A stretch of DNA of 64,000 bases. It comes from Kovacikia minuta CCNUW1. GTDB lineage: Bacteria > Cyanobacteriota > Cyanobacteriia > Leptolyngbyales > Leptolyngbyaceae. The stretch covers positions 1,798,001 to 1,862,000 of the forward strand of contig NZ_CP083582.1 in assembly GCF_020091585.1 (NCBI RefSeq). Reading direction: 5' to 3'. Within the stretch, counting starts at the first letter, position 1. Every line of letters begins with the position of its first letter. Below are positions 1-9,901 of the stretch, piece by piece. A program made the translations under genes and the position numbers. The notes beneath the pieces were generated by a model. The model did no database searches, was not told the origin of the DNA, and worked only from the letters and a program-made list of their open reading frames with translations.

Positions 1-33
1 CTCCTTTTCCTGCCTTCATCCCTGACCCACGCC

Positions 34-1497
34 CTATTGCCGAACCAAAATGCACCCAGAACGAGCGGGCAGTTTCAGTTCCAACTGAGCCGTCCCTTCG
101 TCATTCATCCATTGAAAGTCTGCATTACCAAACAGGAGTTGATTCGGTTGGGACTTGAGTATCTCTGCTTGAAACTGCACATGGGCGGGTACGGTTCCAA
201 TATTAACGGCAACCAATAGTTCTTCCTCTCCCAAAATACGAGCAAAGACATAAACCGTGGTTTCAGCAAATAGCATTTGATATTTCCCAACTCGCAGTGC
301 GGGGTAAGCGTGGCGGCAGGCGATGAGTTTGCGATGGTAGGAAAAGATTTCCCGATCCCATTCAGCCTCTGGGGGAAACCCGCGCCGGGAATCTGGATCG
401 AGCGCCCCTGCTAAGCCCACTTCATCTCCATAGTAAATGCTGGGTGCGCCAGGGAAGGTCAGCAGGAGTAGGGTTGCCAATTCGACGCTGGCTCGATCGC
501 CCCCTGCGATTGTCAGCAATCGGGCGGTGTCATGGCTTGCCAGCAGGTTTAACTGGGTCAGCTGAATTTCCCAAGGATAAAGGTTTAAGAGCTGCTGAAT
601 TTGCTCACCGTACTCCTTGGCAAACAACGGTGGATAGGGGTGGTAGGACCGATCCTGCACCTGCTCCATGTCCACCCGATCGCCTGCGGTGAAGGCAATG
701 GTTGGTGCCGCAAACAGATAATTCATGACACCATCGAACTGCGTGCCATCCAGCCATTCCCGCGAATCCTCCCATACCTCGCCGACAATGTAAGCTTCCG
801 GGTTGAGGGCTTTAACGCGATCGCGAAATTCTTGCCAGAAGCCAGGAGTTCTGACTTCAAACGGTACATCCAACCGCCAACCATCAATGCCGAACTTAAT
901 CCAGTATTCGGCAATCTCCATGATGTATTCCCGCACTTCCGGGTTGTCATGGTTGAACACAGGTAATGCCCGATTCCCAGCCCACCCCTCATAGTTTGCC
1001 GGAAACTCTCCGTTGTAGGGAGACAGGGGCCAACCCTGCAACTTAAACCAATCTACCCAGGGGGAATAGGGACCATTTTCCAGTACATCATGGAAAAAGA
1101 AAAAGCCCCGACTGGAATGGTTAAACACCCCATCCAAAACCACCTTAATATCCCGTCGATGCGCCTCATCCAATAGTTCCTTAAACGCCGAATTTCCCCC
1201 CAACATCGGGTCAACCTGATAATAGTCGTGGGTATGGTAACGGTGATTACTGGCTGACTGAAAAATCGGCGTGAAATAAACGGCATTGATTCCCAAATCT
1301 TGCAGATAATCCAGCTTTTCAATCACGCCCCACAAATCCCCACCTTTGTAGCCCTGGAGCGTGGGCATCGCAGACCATTCTTCCCAGGTCGCATTTTTCA
1401 ATAGCCGCTTGCGGGGTTGCTGGCTACGGGCGAAACGGTCTGGAAAAATCTGATAGAAAACCGCATGCTTAACCCAATCCGGCGTTTGAATCTCCAT
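34..1497 (-). CDS. GH13 alpha-amylase family glycosidase
   Basis: A 487-residue cytoplasmic enzyme of the GH13 (alpha-amylase/neopullulanase/cyclomaltodextrinase) type, predicted to hydrolyse or rearrange alpha-1,4-glucans such as glycogen-derived maltodextrins. It opens directly with the catalytic (beta/alpha)8 barrel and has no N-terminal starch-binding domain and no signal peptide. Visible motifs are the substrate-site DGVFNHSS, the nucleophile region GWRLDVPFE, the acid/base region VGEVWED and the transition-state Asp in ASHDTARLL, so all three catalytic carboxylates are present. A beta-sandwich domain C fills the last 80 residues. The ATG at 1497 is the natural start; just upstream (minus strand) lies an AGGAGG-like motif. 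Exact specificity (amylase, neopullulanase or maltogenic) cannot be decided from sequence. It is transcribed alone, and glgA and a GH57 gene lie elsewhere in the window. Confidence 0.9.
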   Translation of the reverse strand: MEIQTPDWVKHAVFYQIFPDRFARSQQPRKRLLKNATWEEWSAMPTLQGYKGGDLWGVIEKLDYLQDLGINAVYFTPIFQSASNHRYHTHDYYQVDPMLGGNSAFKELLDEAHRRDIKVVLDGVFNHSSRGFFFFHDVLENGPYSPWVDWFKLQGWPLSPYNGEFPANYEGWAGNRALPVFNHDNPEVREYIMEIAEYWIKFGIDGWRLDVPFEVRTPGFWQEFRDRVKALNPEAYIVGEVWEDSREWLDGTQFDGVMNYLFAAPTIAFTAGDRVDMEQVQDRSYHPYPPLFAKEYGEQIQQLLNLYPWEIQLTQLNLLASHDTARLLTIAGGDRASVELATLLLLTFPGAPSIYYGDEVGLAGALDPDSRRGFPPEAEWDREIFSYHRKLIACRHAYPALRVGKYQMLFAETTVYVFARILGEEELLVAVNIGTVPAHVQFQAEILKSQPNQLLFGNADFQWMNDEGTAQLELKLPARSGCILVRQ

Positions 1498-1576
1498 TGT
1501 GATTTATCCTCCTACTCCAGGGATTAGGTTACAAATATTTACGAATTCTGAACTCTACTTTCCGGTAGAGACTTTG

Positions 1577-2009
1577 CTGAGGAATGGGAATTAAATAAGT
1601 TCGAGAATTGGGTAGGGGCGGGTTTACCGATATCTTCATACAAATGATGGTTTGACTGTAAAACCCGCCCGTACAATTCGCGGTATTTGTTTAATCCGTG
1701 ATCTTTAATTGATGGATTTATACCAATTTGAGTGACGTTAAAGGCAGATGATTTCCTGGAAAGCTTATCTCTAAAGGCTTCTACAATCTACAATCTGCAA
1801 TCTAAAACGGTATTACATATCAAAATTCCCCCAGGGAAGTTTTACCAGAAACTTCCCTGGGGGTGGTAGAACCGTCCTTTTAAGATGATGAATTTAACAA
1901 ATCCGCAAACTGTACGGGCGGGTTTAGCAGACTACCGTTACCCTGCAATAGTTTGGCGGCAAAACCCGCCCCTACCCACTGGCGAACTTATCTAATTCCC
2001 ATTCCTTAG
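1577..2009. repeat. Composite inverted repeat, GGGGCGGGTTT family
   Basis: Two copies of a repeat of about 98 bp lie here head to head, at 1577-1675 and 1911-2009. Each copy has an internal inverted repeat (GTAGGGGCGGGTTT near one end, AAACCCGCCC near the other) and an outer arm reading GGAATGGGAATTAAATAAGTT or its complement. A third full copy is at 59421-59520, and a core-only relative is at 30799-30869. The two outer arms at 1577 and 2009 are inverted relative to each other, so the whole 430 bp has MITE-like geometry. No coding potential is seen inside it. Confidence 0.75.
1828..1863 (-). terminator. Strong hairpin, possible terminator
   Basis: A perfect stem of 15 bp (arm CCCCCAGGGAAGTTT) closes a 6-nt loop. 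Read on the minus strand it is followed by AATTTTG. It sits about 160 nt beyond the stop of the small exported protein gene at 2023-2385. It could terminate that transcript, or be the centre of the surrounding composite repeat. Confidence 0.5.
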
Positions 2010-2022
2010 TTAAGAAATGCCA

Positions 2023-2385
2023 TTATTTGCTATTGGTTGTCTTCTCTAACAAATTCTTAGCACCTTCGACTAAGCCGCCCTCTCCCCGATGCTCCTGTTT
2101 GTAAGCTTTGAGATCTTGCTCGTACTCTTCATCCAGCTCCTGGGGATTGTTTACTGCGTCTTTTGCATCTTTTGCCATTTCTTCATAGGAGCGTTCTCGT
2201 TGCTGGGCAGATTTGTTATTACCGATCGTCCTTTCCTGGTTTGTTTGGTGGCTTGAAACCGTAGCCGCGGCAGCAGGTTGCTGCACCCCAAAAAAGACAC
2301 TCGACAGACTCAGTAAGCCGACCAGACCAAGAACCAACAGATTTTTACCCAGGATTTGTCCTAAGAATGAAATAAACCGTTGCAT
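2023..2385 (-). CDS. Small exported protein, function unknown
   Basis: A 120-residue protein with an N-terminal hydrophobic segment at about residues 12-36 that ends in QQPAAAA, which reads as a Sec signal peptide with an Ala-X-Ala-like cleavage site. The mature part is highly charged (Glu, Lys, Arg), helical in character and free of cysteine. It resembles the many small stress-related exported proteins of cyanobacteria, but I do not recognise a named family. The ATG at 2385 is preceded by a clear GGAGGAA ribosome-binding site about 7 nt upstream, which supports both the start and the reality of the gene. It appears monocistronic, with a hairpin downstream. Confidence 0.7.
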   Translation of the reverse strand: MQRFISFLGQILGKNLLVLGLVGLLSLSSVFFGVQQPAAAATVSSHQTNQERTIGNNKSAQQRERSYEEMAKDAKDAVNNPQELDEEYEQDLKAYKQEHRGEGGLVEGAKNLLEKTTNSK

Positions 2386-3313
2386 ATTAATTCCTCCAAT
2401 TATTTTTGTGTGTTTTCAGCATTGAATGTCTCTCAGAGCTGGTCTGAAGAGATGCAATTCGATTTGTTTAAAAGCAAGGCTTTCAGAGGAATCCTACGAG
2501 TTCAACGGGGGCTACGCCTTCTACCTACGGATACATTAGGATGACCCACGCCTATTTCTTTCGTCAGGCTGCATGCGTTTCTCTGGAAGGGCTGCATGAA
2601 GGGCTGTGCCATCTGTGCCATCCAGAGCACAGGCAATCATCATCCTTACAGCCGATTCCATTTGGATTCCCCACACCCCACACCCCATCGAAATGCACCA
2701 TTCTTACCGCTATTTTCCTGCGCTCTGTTCTACTCCGGCAATCCGTGGGAATGCTACAGGTAATGATAATTTTCTAAGCAAACATCTCACCTATTTTACT
2801 GGTGTGGGATCGCTCTTGAAGGCATCAAGGTGATCCTGGATTTGCTTTTTTCATGACTCTGACAACAGCCCGCAATTAATTTTGGGCACATTTTGGCTAT
2901 CCCGTAGTTAGCAGAATGCTAATCGTTATTTCCTGTTATCAGAACTGGTTCCTCCAACCCAGATAAGACTGTTACAACAATTCCAAAATGTCTGTTAAAT
3001 CAAGGTTCTGGTTCATGGCACCAATGTGTTGTTACTTCAATTGGCTCTGTTACCTGACTTAAAAATAGCCTCCTTTATCACCTTTAAAAAACCTCTTTCA
3101 ACTGCATGATGTTTGGCTTTTAGATGTTTGGCTTTCAAGTGGGAGGGTGCAATTAAATATAAGACCTGTGTAGGTTAGTTTGAGGCACGAAACCCAATGC
3201 CCGCATGGGTTACGCTATCGCTACCCATCCTACTTTTATTGAAACTACCTACTTAATGATAAAAAACAATTCACTGTTTAGAAATCAGGTGTTATCCGAA
3301 GGCAAGAAGAATC
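2386..3313. other. Intergenic region without recognisable gene
   Basis: A stretch of 928 bp between divergently transcribed genes: the small exported protein (minus) and the Pix operon (plus). The open frames at 2541-2833 lack family similarity, good start signals and plausible composition. The region must hold the promoter of the Pix operon, but no motif could be assigned by eye. A repeat lies at 3171-3232. Confidence 0.5.
3171..3232. repeat. Dispersed imperfect palindrome, GTAGG...CCTAC
   Basis: The segment starts GTAGGTTAGTTTGAGGCACG and ends CTACCCATCCTAC, with GAAACCCAAT and ATGGGTTAC in the middle. It has the look of the GTAGGTTGGGTTGAGG-type repeats common between cyanobacterial genes. 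A fragment (GGGTTTCGTGCCTCAA) recurs at about 25976. It lies upstream of pixG. Confidence 0.45.
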
Positions 3314-4624
3314 ATGGTGAATGATGGAAGAAGCGTCTCCAAACCCGTAAAAGGTATTTCTGCCGATCTGCTGGCAGTCCAATTTCAAGTTGCTGCCAAA
3401 TCCCATTTCAGCGGCAAGTTCGATTTTTCAGCGGACGATGGAAGACAGTGGAGCCTTTACTTTCGGTTAGGTCGCTTAATCTGGGCTGCCAGCAGTGAGC
3501 ATCGCTTTCGCCGTTGGTATCGCTTGCTCAAGCAATTTTGTCCCACGATTCACCCCCAATCCATTAAAATCCGCGAAAAAGATTTTCCTTTCTACTGGGA
3601 GTATCTGGTGCTATCGGTTCTATTTAAGCGCCAGCATATTAGTCGGGAACAGGCGATCGCGCTGATTCAAACCGTTGCCATTGAAGTTTTATTTGACTTG
3701 CTTTACACCGGCGAGCAAATTACCGCGAGTGGCTATGTTTATGACAAGCAAGAAGAGTTTAGCGATCCACTGGCTCCATTTAATGCGGAACAGCTACTTG
3801 GGCAGGTGCAGCAAGATTTGAACAATTGGTATAACGCTGGATTGATTCATTATTCGCCGCATGCTGTACCCGTCATCAAGCGCCCGGATGACTTGCAGCG
3901 CTCTATTTCTGCCAAAACCTATCAGACCCTCAAAACGCTTATTGATGGCAATTCAACCTTACGAGACTTAGCCAGAGCCACAGGGCAGAATTTGCTCAGT
4001 CTGACGCGGGCGTTGTCTCCCCATTTTCAGCGAGATTTAATTGGACTCAACAAGGTGCCAGACTTTCCAGTTCCCAGCGATGTTGGCACCCCAACGGCAC
4101 CTGTCACGATCGCAGATCCGAATGCGCCTCTGATTGTTTGTATTGACGATAGCCCCCAGGTTTGTAAGTCAATGGAGCGCATTATTCAATCCGCTGGTTA
4201 TCGCTATCTCAGTATCGAAGATTCGGTGCATGCGCTGCCGTTACTGCTGGAGAAGAAGCCTAACTTGATTTTTTTAGATCTGGTGATGCCGATCGCCAGT
4301 GGCTACGAGATCTGTGCTCAAATTCGGCGAATTTCTGTATTTAAGACTATTCCAATTGTCATTTTGACGGGTAAGGACGGGATTGTGGATCGGGTGCGTG
4401 CCAAAGTTGTTGGGGCTTCCGGCTTCCTGGCGAAACCGGTAGACCCGCCAAAAGTACTGGCGATCGCCCAACAATATTTGCCGATCACCCCACCTGCGAC
4501 TGTTTCTGTTCCTACAGACAACTTGGTTAGCCAACCAGAGTCGTCAGCAGAGCGCTACGACATGGGTGAAACAACAGCCTTGTTAATTCAACAAAGCCTG
4601 AATAACATTTCGACCTCCCTGTAG
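3314..4624 (+). CDS. pixG: PatA/PixG-type response regulator
   Basis: A 436-residue response regulator with the cyanobacterial PatA architecture. Residues 1-200 form an N-terminal PATAN (DUF4388-type) domain, recognisable from HFSGKFDF and the FRLGRLIWA stretch; a linker region follows; a CheY-like receiver spans about 270-395, with CIDDS, the phosphoacceptor Asp in IFLDLVMP, the Thr in ILTGKDG and the Lys in LAKPVD. A polar tail follows. In Synechocystis, pixG is the first gene of the positive phototaxis operon and acts with type IV pili; the same gene order here supports that role. The ATG at 3314 is preceded by AAGAAG, a weak ribosome site. PixH follows after 45 nt, so the genes are probably co-transcribed. 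Confidence 0.85.
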   Translation: MVNDGRSVSKPVKGISADLLAVQFQVAAKSHFSGKFDFSADDGRQWSLYFRLGRLIWAASSEHRFRRWYRLLKQFCPTIHPQSIKIREKDFPFYWEYLVLSVLFKRQHISREQAIALIQTVAIEVLFDLLYTGEQITASGYVYDKQEEFSDPLAPFNAEQLLGQVQQDLNNWYNAGLIHYSPHAVPVIKRPDDLQRSISAKTYQTLKTLIDGNSTLRDLARATGQNLLSLTRALSPHFQRDLIGLNKVPDFPVPSDVGTPTAPVTIADPNAPLIVCIDDSPQVCKSMERIIQSAGYRYLSIEDSVHALPLLLEKKPNLIFLDLVMPIASGYEICAQIRRISVFKTIPIVILTGKDGIVDRVRAKVVGASGFLAKPVDPPKVLAIAQQYLPITPPATVSVPTDNLVSQPESSAERYDMGETTALLIQQSLNNISTSL

Positions 4625-4669
4625 CTTGCCTCCATTCAATGTTCTCAATCCTTTAATGAGCATCACACC

Positions 4670-5041
4670 ATGAGTACGGTTTTACTGATCGAAGATAGTT
4701 TGACAGAATCTGAAATCTTGACCCGCTATCTCCAACAAGCAGGGCTTCGGGTCATCAGTGCCAAGAGTAGTGAAGAAGCTCAAGATCGGTTGACGCTGCA
4801 AAAGCCGGATCTGATTGTGCTGGATGTAATTTTACCGGGGCAAAGCGGGTTTGAACTCTGCCGCGAATTGAAAGCGAATCAGGATACAAAAGGCATTCCG
4901 ATCGTCATGTGTTCGACCAAAAATACCGATGTAGACAAGATGTGGGGCAATATGTTGGGGGCAGATGCCTATATTCCCAAGCCCGTCAATCAGCAGGAAT
5001 TTCTGCAAACCGTCTGCCGTTTGATGGGGAAAGCGGCATGA
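4670..5041 (+). CDS. pixH: CheY-like single-domain receiver PixH
   Basis: A 123-residue stand-alone receiver. All functional residues are present: the acidic pair in IEDS (residues 8-9), phosphoacceptor Asp52 in VLDVILP, Ser82 in MCSTKN and Lys104 in IPKPV. It is predicted to take phosphate from the PixL kinase and signal to the motility machinery or act as a phosphate sink. Its TGA stop overlaps the ATG of the next gene (ATGA at 5038-5041), which indicates translational coupling with pixI. The order receiver, CheW, MCP, CheA matches the Synechocystis pix and Nostoc ptx operons. Confidence 0.88.
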   Translation: MSTVLLIEDSLTESEILTRYLQQAGLRVISAKSSEEAQDRLTLQKPDLIVLDVILPGQSGFELCRELKANQDTKGIPIVMCSTKNTDVDKMWGNMLGADAYIPKPVNQQEFLQTVCRLMGKAA

Positions 5042-6021
5042 CTCAGCGGTCATCCTTTGGCGACCACCAGAGCCAAAACCATGCTCGCCTGCTGCAGCTA
5101 GCCTACCAGGGAGATGTGACGGCGATCGCAACGTTGATGAATCGCCACTTGCTGCGTCAACAGATCACCTGCCAGGTGGCGTGGGAGGGAAATGGGCTTC
5201 AGATTCGCCTGGAAGCAGCCCGCGTACCTGCCCCAGAGCCGCTGTTCTCGGTGATTCACCGCACCATTCTAAAGCTCCAGGTCCACACGCTCAAAACCCT
5301 GAAAGTCAGTTGTTATCAGGCGGGTAGCGACCAGGTAGCCTGGAGCCAGGAACGGGCGATCGTGCCAACCAGTGCGGTTAAGGCAGAAGTGGGCAGGCGG
5401 CAGGCAAATCGGGTTCAACCAGCAACGGCTGCGCCAATTTCCCTGCAAGATTGGCTGCGTCAGAAGGCACAGGCATCCCTCGTCGAACTCATCCAGCCCA
5501 CCCCGACAGCCAGTGAACCGGAAGCGGAATTACGGTTTCTCCGGTTTTCCTTTAGTGCCGCTGAAACGGCGCTACTTCCCTTGAGCAGCATTCGCCAGGT
5601 GATGAAGCTGCAACCACAGACCGTAATGGCTGTTCCCGATCTGCCAGCGTTTGTGATTGGAGTCGGCAATTTTCATGGCGAAATGCTGTGGATGGTGGAT
5701 CTGGGTCTCCAGCTTGGGTTTCAAGGCACCCCGGCAGGGTGGGATAACCTGCGGCAATCTACCCCCACTGGGGCAAGTCTAGCGCCAGGAAATTGGATGG
5801 CGATCGTGGTTCAAGCCCAGGGTAAATCGTTGGGACTCGTCGTCCCCCAGGTGATCGACATTGAAAGCCACACCCCTAACCAGCTACAGCCGCCAACGGT
5901 GGATTTGTTCCCACCGACCCTGTTGCCCTTTATCCAGGGCTATTTAGTTCGTTCGAGCAGCCCCGTTCTGGATGTGAATACGCTGATTGCCGATCGCCGT
6001 TTACAGGTTCATGCTGCTTAG
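5038..6021 (+). CDS. pixI: CheW-like coupling protein PixI with extra N-terminal domain
   Basis: A 327-residue protein. The C-terminal half (about 165-325) is a CheW domain: FSAAETALLPLSSIRQVM, the FVIGVGNFHGEMLWMVDL core and LGLVVPQV are typical. Residues 10-115 form a separate domain (LLQLAYQGDVTAIATLMNR... with LKTLKVSCYQAG and AWSQ) that I recognise as a recurrent cyanobacterial module found in many proteins of unknown role; it is not part of classical CheW. The start was chosen at 5038 because it overlaps the pixH stop and gives a sensible N-terminus; the frame stays open upstream to 4909, but that would overlap pixH by 130 bp. It should couple PixJ to PixL at the membrane-proximal or soluble array. 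Confidence 0.82.
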   Translation: MTQRSSFGDHQSQNHARLLQLAYQGDVTAIATLMNRHLLRQQITCQVAWEGNGLQIRLEAARVPAPEPLFSVIHRTILKLQVHTLKTLKVSCYQAGSDQVAWSQERAIVPTSAVKAEVGRRQANRVQPATAAPISLQDWLRQKAQASLVELIQPTPTASEPEAELRFLRFSFSAAETALLPLSSIRQVMKLQPQTVMAVPDLPAFVIGVGNFHGEMLWMVDLGLQLGFQGTPAGWDNLRQSTPTGASLAPGNWMAIVVQAQGKSLGLVVPQVIDIESHTPNQLQPPTVDLFPPTLLPFIQGYLVRSSSPVLDVNTLIADRRLQVHAA

Positions 6022-6072
6022 TCCACCGTCCTTTCCAGTGCCCACTCTACCTGCATTCAGAGGTTAATAGCC

Positions 6073-9000
6073 GTGACCAATTCTCATTCAAACCAGGATT
6101 TATTTGCCCTCTTTGAGGAGGTGCAAAAAGAATCAACCTTACTAGACAGTCCCTACGCTGCGCCAAACGTTCCTCCTCCAAACCCGGTTACTCCCATGCA
6201 GAACTACGACAGCAATTGGAATCCTGACCTGACCGCAGGGGTGAGTCAGGGAGGGATGGCAACCGGGAACGGTAATGGCTACCGGACAAACGGCAATGGC
6301 AATGGTTCGAGTTATGCCAACGGTCAGGCGGCTTCCAGTCAGCCTGAAACAGCTGTACAAAAGGCTGTTGTGGCGATTCAGGCACTCCGCAAAGAGGTAG
6401 AGAAGTCGCAGAACGCGATCAAAACGGAGATGACCAGAGCGGGAACAGCGAGCAACCCGGTCATTGCAGAAAACCTCAGTCAACTCGACAAACTGCCACC
6501 ACTTTTAGAGCAGCTGGGACAGTTTGTGCAGCAGCAGTTCCAGGGGCAATTGCCAGTGGCAATGCAGCAGCAAATTGCTGCCAACCGGGAGTGGTTAGGG
6601 GAGATCGCCCAACAGATGCAGCAGGCAGAAACCCAGGACGATCTATTCAGCCTGATTGTCAGCGAAGTTCGCAATCAACTTCAGGTCGATCGGGTCATCA
6701 TTTTCAACTTTGATACAGGAAAACAAGGGCACGGTGCTGGCGGAATCCCTTGCTTCCGATTGGACTCCCATGTTGGGTGAAGCCTTACCCGCGATTCTAT
6801 TTGGGGCTGAAAATACCCGTGAGTACAAACGTAAACAGATTGTGAGCCTGCACTCGCAAAACTCCGATCGTGTGTTTGCCTATCGTCGCCAATTGATCGA
6901 TCGCTTTCAACTTCTAGCCAGTCTGGCAATTCCGCTGGTCATCAACGATCAAGTTCAGGGTTTGCTCGTAGTGCAGCAATGTCAGCAGCCCCGGATCTGG
7001 CAGGAGCCAGAAATTTATCTGTTAGCCGACATCGGCGCTAAGCTGTCTCTCGTTTTGCAATTCATTCAGTTCAAACTGCAACTGAAACAGATTGCCGCCC
7101 GGGAACAGGCAGCCGACAAAGTAATCCAAAAAATTCGCAGCACGGTTGATATGGAGGCGATTTTTCGGGTCACAACGCAGGAGGTCAGCCGCCTGCTCGA
7201 TGTCGAACGTGTCACCATTTACAAATTCCGTCCCGATTTCTTTGGCGACTTTATTGAAGAAACCGTTGCAGGCAATTACCCCCGGTTGGTTGGTAGTGGC
7301 TGGGAAGACCCGTATCTTAACGAACATCGCGGGGGGCGCTTTCGCAACAACGAACCGTTAATCGTCGAAGACATCCAGGTGGGCGAACTATTGTGGGAAG
7401 GTGGACAGTTGAATCTGCAAGCACCGCCCAAACCGCTCACTGATTGCCACATTGAGGCCCTGGAATACTACCAGGTCAAAGCCTGTGCCGTGGTTGCCAT
7501 CTTCCAGGGGCAAAAGCTGTGGGGCTTGCTCTCTACGTTCCAGAACCGGGATTCGCGCCACTGGGAAGAAGCCGATATTCACCTGCTGATGAAAATCGCC
7601 AACCAGCTTGGAATTGCCTTGCAACAAGCCGAATTTATGGCACAGGTAGAAGCCAAGGAAGTGCAACTGGAAAAATTAGCGGCGCGGGAACGGGCAACCG
7701 ATCGGGTCATTCAAAAAATTCGCAGCACAACTGATTTGCAAGCCATCTTTAAGCTGACGACGCAGGAAGTCGGTCGGTTGCTGAATGTCGAGCGCGTCAC
7801 CATTTACAAATTCCGTCCCGATTTCTTTGGCGACTTTATTGAGGAAAGCGTTGCAGGTAACTATCCTCGACTGGTGGGCAGCGGTTGGGAAGATCCCTAT
7901 ATCAGTGAACATCGCGGGGGGCGTTTCCGCAACAACGAACCGTTAATTGTGGAGGATATTCAGGTTGGTGAAACCCACTGGTCCGGGGGACGGATGCATC
8001 CCCAAATTCCCCGTAAGCCTCTCACAGACTGTCATATTGAAGCGTTACAGTACTACCAGGTAGAAGCCTGCGCCATCGTTGCCATCTTTCAGGGACAACA
8101 ACTCTGGGGCTTGCTTTCTGCCTTCCAAAACACGGGTCCGCGCCAATGGGAAGAGGCAGAAGTCCAACTGCTGATGCAAATTGCCAATCAGTTGGGCATT
8201 GCTCTACAGCAGGCAGCATCGGTTACAGAAGCGCAACAAAAAGCGCAGCAACTGCAAAAAGGAATTGAACGCGAGCAGGCGCTTGCCCGCGTCGTCAACC
8301 GCATCCGTAACACGCTGGACATCGACACCATCTTTAAAGCAGCGACGCAAGAAATTCGGAGTCTGCTGAATGTGGAGCGGGTCACTATTTATAAATTCCG
8401 TCCTGACTTCTTTGGTGACTTTATTGCTGAATCGGTGACGGGCGGCTACCCCAACCTTGCGGGCAGTGGCTGGGAAGACCCCTACATTGGCGAACATCAG
8501 GGCGGTCGATTTCGCCACAACATTCCATTGATTGTGGATGACATTCATATCGGTGAAACCCTCTGGGAAGCGGGTCGGCTGAATACCCAGGCTGCCCGAA
8601 AACCGATGACAGATTGCCATGTGGAAGCCCTGGAATACTACCAGGTGCAAGCCTGTGCCGTCGTCTCGATTTTTCAGGGTAGCAAGCTCTGGGGGTTGCT
8701 CTCAGCGTTTCAAAACAGTGCCACGCGGGTCTGGGAGGAGGGTGAAGTTAACTTGCTGATGCAGGTTGCTAACCAGATTGGCATTGGCATTCAACAGGCG
8801 GAATATGCCAGTCAGTTGCAGGCACAGTCCCAACAATTGGCAGAAGCCGTTGCCCGTGAGAAAGCCTCAAAAGAATTGTTGCAACAACGGGCTGTACAAC
8901 TTTTGATGGCAGTCCGACCAGCACTGGAAGGCGATTTAACCGTGCGGGCACCGCTGACGGAAGATGAAATGGGTACGATCGCCGATGCCTACAACAACAC

Positions 9001-9862
9001 CCTGCAAGCTCTGCGAAAAATTGTTGTCCAGGTACAGGATGCTGCCACGCGGGTCAGTGCCACGTCTCAAGGCAACAGCAGTGAGATGATCAAACTGGCT
9101 CAAGGTGCTCAAAAAGAGTCGCAGCAGATGACGGCGGCACTGGCACAAATTCAGGCAATGATTGAGGGTACGCAGGCGGTTGCCAGTAGCGCCCAAAAGG
9201 TAGAAGTAGCGGTGCAACAAGCGAATCAAACCGTGCAACAGGGTGATGCTGCCATGAACCGCACTGTAGAAGGAATTCAAACCATTCGCCAAACGGTGTC
9301 GGAAACCAGCAAGAAAATTAAGCAACTGAGTGAATCGTCCCAGAAGATCTCGAAAGTGGTGAATCTGATTTCCGGCTTCACAACCCAGACCCAACTGCTG
9401 GCGTTGAATGCGGCGATCGAAGCAACCCGTGCGGGTGAAGCAGGACGGGGCTTTGCTGTGGTGGCAGATGAAGTGCGATCGCTGGCGCGCCAGTCGGCGG
9501 AAGCAACAACTGAAATTGAAAAACTGGTGCAGGAAATTCAAGCTGAAACCAGTATGGTGTCTCAGGCAATGGATACGGGCATTCAACAGGTGGTCAACGG
9601 TACCGCCCTGGTCAACGAAACCCGCCAGAGTTTGACGGCGATCATTGGGGCAACGGCGCAGATCAGCAGCCTGGTGCAGCATATTACCCATGCCACTCAG
9701 GCACAGACGCAGGATTCTCAACTGGTGAGGCAAACCATGGCAGACGTGGTCGCGATCGCCAACGAAACCTCGGCGGCAACCAAACAGATCGCCACGTCCT
9801 TCGAGCAACTCCTGGCAACTGCCAGCGAACTGCAAACCACCGTTGGACGGTTCAAATTATAA
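6073..9862 (+). CDS. pixJ: PixJ-type chemoreceptor with GAF photosensor domains (frameshifted)
   Basis: A methyl-accepting receptor of about 1262 residues once one base is removed. The reading frame from the GTG at 6073 breaks at the AAAA run 6720-6723; dropping one A joins VIIFNFDTG to [10 protein letters not shown], an intact GAF domain. Order: low-complexity Gly/Asn linker (40-110), coiled coil, GAF1 (about 195-340, no bilin motif), GAF2, GAF3 and GAF4 (about 345-885), a HAMP-like segment ([15 protein letters not shown]), then an MCP signalling domain with the hallmark hairpin [22 protein letters not shown] shown in part. GAF2-4 each hold a Cys-His pair (codons 7445, 8030 and 8615) at the position where cyanobacteriochromes attach bilin, and read DPYL or DPYI where DXCF types have DPCF. 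No transmembrane helix is evident. Role: light sensing in phototaxis, upstream of PixL. Confidence 0.82.
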
Positions 9863-9901
9863 GTTGCAAACCTATCAGATCCCACTCTAGAACGTCATCT
9901 T

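Noticed and set aside
2541-2833. Open frames of 75-78 residues upstream of the pix operon
   Set aside because: Overlapping frames without similarity, with Pro/His/Ser-rich content from CACCCCACACCCC repeats; no ribosome site.
6656-6780. Programmed frameshift at the AAAA run in pixJ
   Set aside because: No slippery heptamer followed by a clear structure, and eight other genes in the window have the same kind of single-base break. Error or mutation is simpler.
8936-9835. Minus-strand open frame of 299 residues opposite the MCP domain of pixJ
   Set aside because: Shadow of a strongly coding plus-strand region; composition rich in His/Arg/Leu/Gln and no known domain.
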